Made by a program: the position numbers and the translations under genes. The notes beneath the pieces are model-generated. The model worked only from the letters and a program-made list of their open reading frames with translations. It was not told the DNA's origin and ran no database searches. From Pseudomonadota bacterium (GTDB taxonomy: Bacteria > Pseudomonadota > Alphaproteobacteria > Sphingomonadales > Sphingomonadaceae), in the NCBI GenBank assembly GCA_023389105.1, contig JAEWEY010000006.1:62001-126000 (forward strand): a stretch of 64,000 nucleotides of DNA. The letters run 5' to 3'. Numbering within the stretch: the first letter of the stretch is position 1; every line of letters starts with the position of its first letter. Shown in pieces: positions 59,315 to 64,000 of the stretch.

Positions 59315-59749
59315 CTAGCCGCGGACGGCGGCGCGGCGCAGGTCGCGGGCCCGGGTCAGGATGATGTCCTCCAGCTTCTGGACCGTTGCAGCCGAAACCG
59401 GCGCATCGACCCAGGCGCCGTTCTGGTTGACCTGACGAGCGGCGGAAACGCGCAAAGCGTCGGCGCGCAAATCCGGATCGAGCACCGCCACGGTGAGCTT
59501 CACGCGCTCGCCCGGCGCGCGCGGATTGGCGTACCAGTCAGTGATGATCACGCCATTCTGCGCATTCGCCTGCAGCAGCGGCGCGAAGGAAACAGTATCC
59601 ACGGCAGCGCGCCACAAATAGGAGTTGATCGCCAGCGTCGTCACCTGCGAGGGCGCCATGGTCGTGGGCAGGTCGCGGTTGCGCGCGCAGCCAGCGGTGG
59701 CGAGGGCCAGAACCATCACGGCGGCGGCGGTCGTTTTGAGGCGGTTCAT
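59315..59749 (-). CDS. DUF3576 lipoprotein
   Basis: 144 residues. Lipoprotein signal MVLALATAGCARN, then the DUF3576 blocks INSYLWRAAVDTVSFAPLLQ, NGVIITDWYANPRAPGERVK, VAVLDPDLRADALRVSA and ATVQKLEDIILTRARDLRRA. Alphaproteobacterial family of unknown function, usually upstream of leuS as here. ATG 59749 follows AAGGACCTTTG; a TTG directly before it is in frame. Confidence 0.92.
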   Translation of the reverse strand: MNRLKTTAAAVMVLALATAGCARNRDLPTTMAPSQVTTLAINSYLWRAAVDTVSFAPLLQANAQNGVIITDWYANPRAPGERVKLTVAVLDPDLRADALRVSAARQVNQNGAWVDAPVSAATVQKLEDIILTRARDLRRAAVRG

Positions 59750-59932
59750 CAAAGGTCCTTGATAGACGAACTATGGGTCGAGCGGCGTTATAGATGGTCG
59801 ATGCACACTCGCAAGCTGTCCTATGCTGGCAAGCGATTGTGCCCTGAGGGCAACAGGCGCGGAATGAATCGATTCCCCGCATGGAACCCGAGGGGGAGTC
59901 TATCTATATCGACTCGTGACAGGGAGTTTGGA

Positions 59933-60655
59933 TTGCTCAGAGTCGCGCAGAAGAAGGCAGGGAAGTGGGTTGCGGCAGCCGCCGCGGCCGGCCTCGTACT
60001 GACTCCTGCGATCGCGGCCAATCTGCCAGGCGCGAAGAAGAAAGCGCCGGCCATCGCGCTGAGCTTCGATCCCGTTTCCTCATTCACGCCGGCCAATGCC
60101 GACCCCAAGCTTGCCGCGGCGCTCGCCGGCAAGGGTCTCGCATTGACCGATTTCAAGTTCACGCCGGCGCCGGCCAAGGGTCGTCCGTCCCAGGTTCGGG
60201 TCGCGATCCGGGCGCGTGTCGCATCGGCGACGCAGACCCAGCTGGCCAGCGTTGCCGCGCCGACGGCGGCGGTGAATGCGCTGACTCCGACGGGCTACAA
60301 CCTCGGGGTCGCTGTAGGCTGGAAGCGGTTTGCGGTGTCGGGCGACGTCGCGAAGGCCGAGAGCGCCGACAAGGCGATCGGTGGTCGCGAGACCGCGGTG
60401 CTTGGCGTCAGCTATTCGCTCAGCCCCAAGCTGAGCACGCGCGTTGCGGTTGGAGCGGAACGCAGCACCGGCAATCCGCTGCCGGCGCTTCGCCAAGGCG
60501 ACAAGGTTTCGCTCGACGCGGGCGCATCCTATTCGCTGTCGCGGCGCATCGCCCTCACCGGCGGTGTTCGTTATGATCGCGAGCGGTCCTCGACCTTGCG
60601 CGATGACCGGCGCGACAGCCAGGCGGTCTACGTCGGCACCGCGTTCAAGTTCTAA
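59933..60655 (+). CDS. Small outer-membrane beta-barrel protein
   Basis: About 240 residues from TTG 59933, which follows AGGGAG at seven bases and gives a clean signal peptide (AGKWVAAAAAAGLVLTPAIA). ATGs at 59800 and 59863 are in frame but would place 22-44 extra residues before it. The second half has amphipathic beta-strand repeats: GYNLGVAVGWKRFAVSGDV, AVLGVSYSLSPKLSTRVAVG, VSLDAGASYSLSRRIALTGG, ending AVYVGTAFKF with the terminal Phe expected for outer-membrane barrels. No named family. Convergent with the TMP-synthase-like gene (11-base overlap). Confidence 0.75.
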   Translation: MLRVAQKKAGKWVAAAAAAGLVLTPAIAANLPGAKKKAPAIALSFDPVSSFTPANADPKLAAALAGKGLALTDFKFTPAPAKGRPSQVRVAIRARVASATQTQLASVAAPTAAVNALTPTGYNLGVAVGWKRFAVSGDVAKAESADKAIGGRETAVLGVSYSLSPKLSTRVAVGAERSTGNPLPALRQGDKVSLDAGASYSLSRRIALTGGVRYDRERSSTLRDDRRDSQAVYVGTAFKF

Positions 60656-61091
60656 ACGCCGAAATCCCTGCCCACCCGATGAAGCCGAGCGGCGCGATCT
60701 TCGCGTAACGCCGCGCATTCATTCCACCGAGCGCGATCGCCTTGCGTTCGGCTAGCCTCGCGAGCGTGGCGGCCCGCATGCGCGGCATCGGCTGCCAGTC
60801 CGGGTGGGTGCGCGTGGCATTGATCGGGGAGATCAGGATGATGGGCGAGCGGCGGCCGAGAGCCCGTCGCAGTTCGCGCATATCGTGCACGCGGATCGGC
60901 GCGCTCGCCTTCTCTTCAATCAGCGGAAGCGCCCGGCGCCGGGCCAGTCGCTTCACTTCCATGCGTACGCCTGTCGGAACATCCGGCAGGAGCAGCAGTC
61001 CGTAATGTCCAGTCCGCTCGCCGATGTCGGAAAGCGATTGCGAGCCGGTTACGATGAACCAGCGTTCCGGCAATGTCTGGCGGCGTGTCAC
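60645..61091 (-). CDS. Short TMP-synthase/TenI-like protein
   Basis: 148 residues from GTG 61091 (GGAAG four bases upstream); an ATG at 61115 is in frame but coincides with the yggS start on the other strand. LPERWFIVTGSQSLSD and a C-terminal AIALGGMNARRYAKIAPLG with FIGWAGISAF resemble the thiamine phosphate synthase barrel (ALGGI and GxAGISAF). The middle is shorter than in ThiE (about 205 residues), so enzymatic activity is uncertain. Confidence 0.75.
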   Translation of the reverse strand: MTRRQTLPERWFIVTGSQSLSDIGERTGHYGLLLLPDVPTGVRMEVKRLARRRALPLIEEKASAPIRVHDMRELRRALGRRSPIILISPINATRTHPDWQPMPRMRAATLARLAERKAIALGGMNARRYAKIAPLGFIGWAGISAFRT

Positions 61092-61114
61092 GCCGCTTCC
61101 TATAGCGCAGGGCA

Positions 61115-61771
61115 ATGAGCAGTCCCGCCCACCGTCGCCAGCAGATTTTGGATGACATCGCCCGCGCAGCGGTCGTGGCCAAGCGTGATCCTGCCGACGT
61201 GCAGCTGATCGCCGTGAGCAAGGGTCATCCGGCCGATCTCATCGAGCAACTGATCGACGCGGGTCAGCGTGACTTTGGCGAAAATCGTGTGCTGGAGGCG
61301 CTCGCAAAGTGGCCTGCGCTCATCGCCAGGTATCCGGACATCCGGCTGCACGGTATCGGCCAGTTGCAGTCGAACAAGGCGGCAGACGCCGTGCGGTTGT
61401 TCGACGTCATTCACTCGGTCGATCGCGTCTCGCTGCTGGACGCTCTCGCTAAGGAGGCCGCCAAGGCGGATCGGTGGCCGGCGGTCTATGTTCAGGTGAA
61501 TATCGGCGAGGAAGAGCAAAAGGGTGGCTGCCCAATCGGTGAAGTCGGCCCCCTGATCGAAGCCGTACGCAATTCCTCGCTTCCGCTGGCGGGCTTGATG
61601 GCCATTCCGCCGCAAGGCGTTGAACCATCGCCGTTTTTTGCCCTGCTGGCGAAGATTTCGCAACGTCATGACGTCAGCGGTCTCAGCATGGGAATGTCGA
61701 GCGATTATAAAGCCGCGGTGATGCTTGGGGCCACTGCCGTGCGGGTCGGCAGCGCGTTGTTCGAAGACTGA
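61115..61771 (+). CDS. YggS-type PLP homeostasis protein
   Basis: 218 residues. LIAVSKGHPADLIEQLIDAG has the PLP-binding Lys (residue 36), then DFGENRVLEALAKW, HGIGQLQSNKAADAV, IHSVDRVSLLDAL, and SMGMSSDYKAAVMLGATAVR with the phosphate-binding residues. It holds PLP and buffers its pool. Two bases separate its stop from the GTG of the HAD gene. Confidence 0.95.
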   Translation: MSSPAHRRQQILDDIARAAVVAKRDPADVQLIAVSKGHPADLIEQLIDAGQRDFGENRVLEALAKWPALIARYPDIRLHGIGQLQSNKAADAVRLFDVIHSVDRVSLLDALAKEAAKADRWPAVYVQVNIGEEEQKGGCPIGEVGPLIEAVRNSSLPLAGLMAIPPQGVEPSPFFALLAKISQRHDVSGLSMGMSSDYKAAVMLGATAVRVGSALFED

Positions 61772-61773
61772 GC

Positions 61774-62454
61774 GTGCGGCCGCGGGCAATCATCTTCGAC
61801 TTCGACGGCGTGCTGCTGGAGAGCGAACTAGAATTCAACCGGATCGCTGCCGATTTGCTTACCGAACTCGGACATCCCGTGACTGTCGAGGAGGCGCTGA
61901 CTCACTTCGTTGGCCTTAGCGGCAAGGACGTGGTCTCGGCGATCGAGAGCAAGATCGGTGCGCCGCTCCCCGCCGACTATCAACCGCGGATGAAGGAAAG
62001 CGGCCGGCGCGTGCTGCGCGAAGGCATTGCCGCCGTGGCGGGTGCAATCGAGTTTGTGCGATCGCTTCCCCCGGAGATGCCGCTTGCCGTCGCTTCGTCC
62101 AGCTCAACCCGCTGGATGCAGGGTCATCTTAATCATCTCGGCTTAGCCGACGCATTCGGCGACCACCTTTACAGTGGCGGCGAGCACGTCGAGCGCGGCA
62201 AGCCGGCGCCGGATCTTTATCTGCACGCGGCGCGCTCGCTTGAGGTGTCGATCGACGAGTGCGCGATTATCGAGGATTCACGCGTCGGCGCGACGGGCGC
62301 CCTCGCGTCAGGCGGGCGTGTCATCGGGCTGGCAGCAGGGTCGCATTGTCTCGATGGGCACGCGGACATGTTGCGGGCTCTTGGTGTTAAGGACATTGCG
62401 CACAGCTTCGCGGACGTCTCGCGACTGCTCGGATTGGCTCAGCCGCCCAAGTGA
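61774..62454 (+). CDS. HAD-superfamily phosphatase (beta-phosphoglucomutase-like)
   Basis: 226 residues. The catalytic motif is IIFDFDGVLLESELEFNRIA (DxDGVL), motif II ASSSSTRWMQ, motif III KPAPDLYLHAARSL and motif IV IIEDSRVGATGALASG. The GVLLESE and cap region match sugar phosphatases or phosphoglucomutases. Substrate unknown. GTG start. Its 3' end overlaps ribA by 16 bases. Confidence 0.92.
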   Translation: MRPRAIIFDFDGVLLESELEFNRIAADLLTELGHPVTVEEALTHFVGLSGKDVVSAIESKIGAPLPADYQPRMKESGRRVLREGIAAVAGAIEFVRSLPPEMPLAVASSSSTRWMQGHLNHLGLADAFGDHLYSGGEHVERGKPAPDLYLHAARSLEVSIDECAIIEDSRVGATGALASGGRVIGLAAGSHCLDGHADMLRALGVKDIAHSFADVSRLLGLAQPPK

Positions 62455-63497
62455 CCGCTGCGCCGCTGCTTGGTGGCGATATAGTCGGCGTTGTGCGGGT
62501 TGGTGGGCATATGATGCGCCACGCGCTCCGCGACCCGGATCCCGGCAGCCTCCAAGCCGTCGACCTTGCTGGGATTGTTGGTGAGCAGGCGAACCTCATC
62601 GATACCAAGCGCGCGGAGCATGGCGGCGGCGGGCCGGTAATCGCGCAGGTCGTCGGCGAATCCGAGCCGCTGGTTAGCATCGACCGTATCAAGACCGCGA
62701 TCCTGTAGCGCATAGGCGCGAACCTTGTTGGCGAGGCCGATCCCGCGGCCCTCCTGCCGCAAATAGAGAAGCACGCCGCCGCCCGCTTCGCCGATGATTC
62801 GCAGCGCTTCCCGCAATTGGGGTCCGCAGTCGCATTTGAGCGACCCGAACACGTCGCCGGTCAGGCACTCGCTGTGCAGGCGCACCAGCGGCGGCCGGCC
62901 GCCAAACGCGCCGATGACCAGCGCCACGTGCTGCTGGCCATCGTCCATCGCGCGAAAGGCGACAATCTGCGTCGGGGGGAGGTCGTCGAGCGGAAGCTTC
63001 GCGCGCGCCACGATCTCGACCTTGGGATTCCGCCGTGCCTCCTCGATGTCCGCCACACTGACGGCGTTCGTCGCCCCTTTAGCGTCGAGCAGCCAAAAGG
63101 CGGGCAGCAACCCGGCACTCCGGGCGAGATCCAGCGCGGCACTTCCGGTCTCAGCGCAAGCCGTGCTGACTGGCTGGAGCGGGCCCAACGGCGCGCGTTC
63201 AACGTCACGGCCGGGATCGGCCAGCGCCAGGGCCGCACGCGCATCGAGCCAATCGGCCCGAGCGATAACGACCGGGGCGGCGGGATCGGCAGCCTCGCGT
63301 TCATTCGCCAGGTTCAGGGCGGCGGCGCGTTGGCCGCTGATCATCAAGTGCGCTTCGTATTTTGGATCCAGCAGGTCCAACAATTCCTGCGTCGCGGTTT
63401 CCACGGCAAGCACCGCGACCGGCATCGGTCCGTCGATCCGTACTGCCCGCCCAGCACGCAAGCTCGCGATCGCGGCGCGGACCGGGCTGTCCGTCAA
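62439..63497 (-). CDS. ribA: GTP cyclohydrolase II with degenerate RibB N-terminal half
   Basis: 352 residues. The C-terminal half (about 175-350) is a complete GTP cyclohydrolase II: LHSECLTGDVFGSLKCDCGP with zinc cysteines 211, 222 and 224, YLRQEGRGIGLANKVRAYAL, and LLTNNPSKVDGL. The N-terminal half (about 4-172) still aligns with RibB (VRAAIASLRAGRAVRIDGP; ETGSAALDLARSAGLLPAF against GHTEAAVDLARLAGL) but lacks the DDEDRENEGD and SPGHVFPL segments, so it should be inactive. It is thus the mirror image of the RibB protein at 5755-7038. The start is TTG 63497, overlapping the xthA stop as TTGA; earlier in-frame codons lie within xthA. Confidence 0.95.
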   Translation of the reverse strand: MTDSPVRAAIASLRAGRAVRIDGPMPVAVLAVETATQELLDLLDPKYEAHLMISGQRAAALNLANEREAADPAAPVVIARADWLDARAALALADPGRDVERAPLGPLQPVSTACAETGSAALDLARSAGLLPAFWLLDAKGATNAVSVADIEEARRNPKVEIVARAKLPLDDLPPTQIVAFRAMDDGQQHVALVIGAFGGRPPLVRLHSECLTGDVFGSLKCDCGPQLREALRIIGEAGGGVLLYLRQEGRGIGLANKVRAYALQDRGLDTVDANQRLGFADDLRDYRPAAAMLRALGIDEVRLLTNNPSKVDGLEAAGIRVAERVAHHMPTNPHNADYIATKQRRSGHLGG

Positions 63498-64000
63498 ACG
63501 TCGATCTCGCAAATAAGCGGCACGTGGTCCGACGGGCGCTCCCAATTCCGGCACGGTTCAAGCACAGCATGAGCCTTGAGGTGACCCGCGAGCATCGGCG
63601 AGGCCCACATGTGATCGAGGCGTCGGCCGCGGTCATTCTTGGTCCAGTCGGGCGAGCGGTAGCTCCACCAGGTGAACAGGCGCTCCGGCGCGGGCACGAA
63701 CTTGCGGCCGATGTCGATCCAGTCATGCGCTTGCTGAAGCCGGCCGAGCGCCTCCACCTCGACTGGCGTGTGGCTGACGACGTTGATGAGCGCCTTGTGG
63801 CTCCACACATCGCACTCCAGCGGCGCCACGTTGAAATCGCCGACGATGATGGTCGGCTCGCGGAGCCCCTCGGACCAGCGGGTCATGCGCTCGATAAAGT
63901 CGAGCTTCTGGCCAAACTTGGGGTTGAGGTCGCGGTCGGGCGTATCGCCGCCCGCGGGCACGTAGACGTTCTCGATGCGGATACCGCACTCCAGCCGCGC
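63494..64000 (-). CDS. xthA: Exodeoxyribonuclease III, C-terminal part
   Basis: The gene runs off the right edge; 168 residues are visible. IRIENVYVPAGGDTPD, PTIIVGDFNVAPLECDVWSH (GDFN active-site motif), TWWSYRSPDW, RGRRLDHMWASP and the final RPSDHVPLICEI with the catalytic SDH identify the AP endonuclease/exonuclease family. Coupled by a TTGA overlap to ribA. Confidence 0.95.
   Translation of the reverse strand, partial: ARLECGIRIENVYVPAGGDTPDRDLNPKFGQKLDFIERMTRWSEGLREPTIIVGDFNVAPLECDVWSHKALINVVSHTPVEVEALGRLQQAHDWIDIGRKFVPAPERLFTWWSYRSPDWTKNDRGRRLDHMWASPMLAGHLKAHAVLEPCRNWERPSDHVPLICEIDV

Noticed and set aside
58796..59932. Long in-frame N-terminal extension of the outer-membrane protein at 59933-60655
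   Set aside because: It is antisense to leuS and DUF3576 and places a signal peptide in the middle of the protein; TTG 59933 with its ribosome-binding site is the better start.
1..64000. CRISPR arrays, insertion sequences, prophage genes, rRNA operons, toxin-antitoxin pairs
   Set aside because: Looked for on both strands; no spaced direct repeats, transposase or integrase motifs, or rRNA sequences were seen.

Overview
This window is a G+C-rich, densely packed chromosomal segment of an alphaproteobacterium, most likely a member of the Sphingomonadales. Evidence for that placement: COQ9, DUF1491, DUF3576, DUF4170, MmcB and YcgN-type proteins, a ScfR-like glyoxylate regulator, clustered GANTC (CcrM) sites, and the conserved alphaproteobacterial origin neighbourhood maf / oriC / hemE followed by rho, mnmE, mnmG, rsmG, parA and parB. 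I see no transposase, prophage, CRISPR array or rRNA operon. Many genes overlap by ATGA, GTGA or TTGA junctions, which points to extensive translational coupling.

Layout. 0-4.6 kb: the end of a DUF177 gene, a feoA-feoB-ssb unit behind a Fur-box-like site, COQ9 and a DMT-family exporter. 4.7-9.7 kb: a SOUL protein facing a riboflavin operon (ribD-ribE-ribB*-ribH), then a small membrane protein and TonB. The RibB* protein carries an N-terminal helix-turn-helix-like segment and a degenerate GTP cyclohydrolase II half, and a perfect 16-bp palindrome lies just upstream of it. 9.8-16.8 kb: gltX, two paralogous membrane-anchored proteins of unknown function, nadE, prs, an SDR, and rpmI-rplT. 16.9-23.3 kb: a glyoxylate-shunt module (aceA-DUF4170-aceB) with a divergent regulator and a palindromic operator between them; it separates rplT from pheST. 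23.4-30.6 kb: pheST, plsC, DUF218, ftsEX and a zinc-ribbon membrane protein. 31.0-36.5 kb: tRNA-Leu(GAG) and a compact pilus-like locus on the minus strand (three DUF4402-like subunits, a PapD-like chaperone, an usher-like outer-membrane protein). 36.6-41.7 kb: a class A PBP, a YgjP-type metallopeptidase, YcgN, an ankyrin protein, MmcB and a SleB-type hydrolase.

41.9-55.3 kb is the replication-origin region. DUF1491, ptsN, hpf, dnaQ, coaE and maf run leftward and hemE, hemJ, rho, two terC genes, mnmE, mnmG, rsmG, parA and parB run rightward from a 292-bp gap. That gap holds five GANTC sites within 130 bp, several degenerate DnaA-box candidates and an A+T-rich stretch, and I call it oriC. Three parS-like sites lie 6-8 kb to the right, just before parAB. 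55.3-64 kb: holA, lptE, leuS, DUF3576, a small outer-membrane barrel, a short TMP-synthase-like protein, yggS, a HAD hydrolase, a GTP cyclohydrolase II whose N-terminal half is a degenerate RibB, and the C-terminal part of exonuclease III.

The observations I rate highest are: (i) the HTH-RibB-dead-RibA fusion with its own upstream palindrome, paired with a mirror-image dead-RibB-RibA protein across the origin; (ii) the oriC/parS architecture; and (iii) the DUF4402 chaperone/usher-like locus with a strong terminator between subunit genes.
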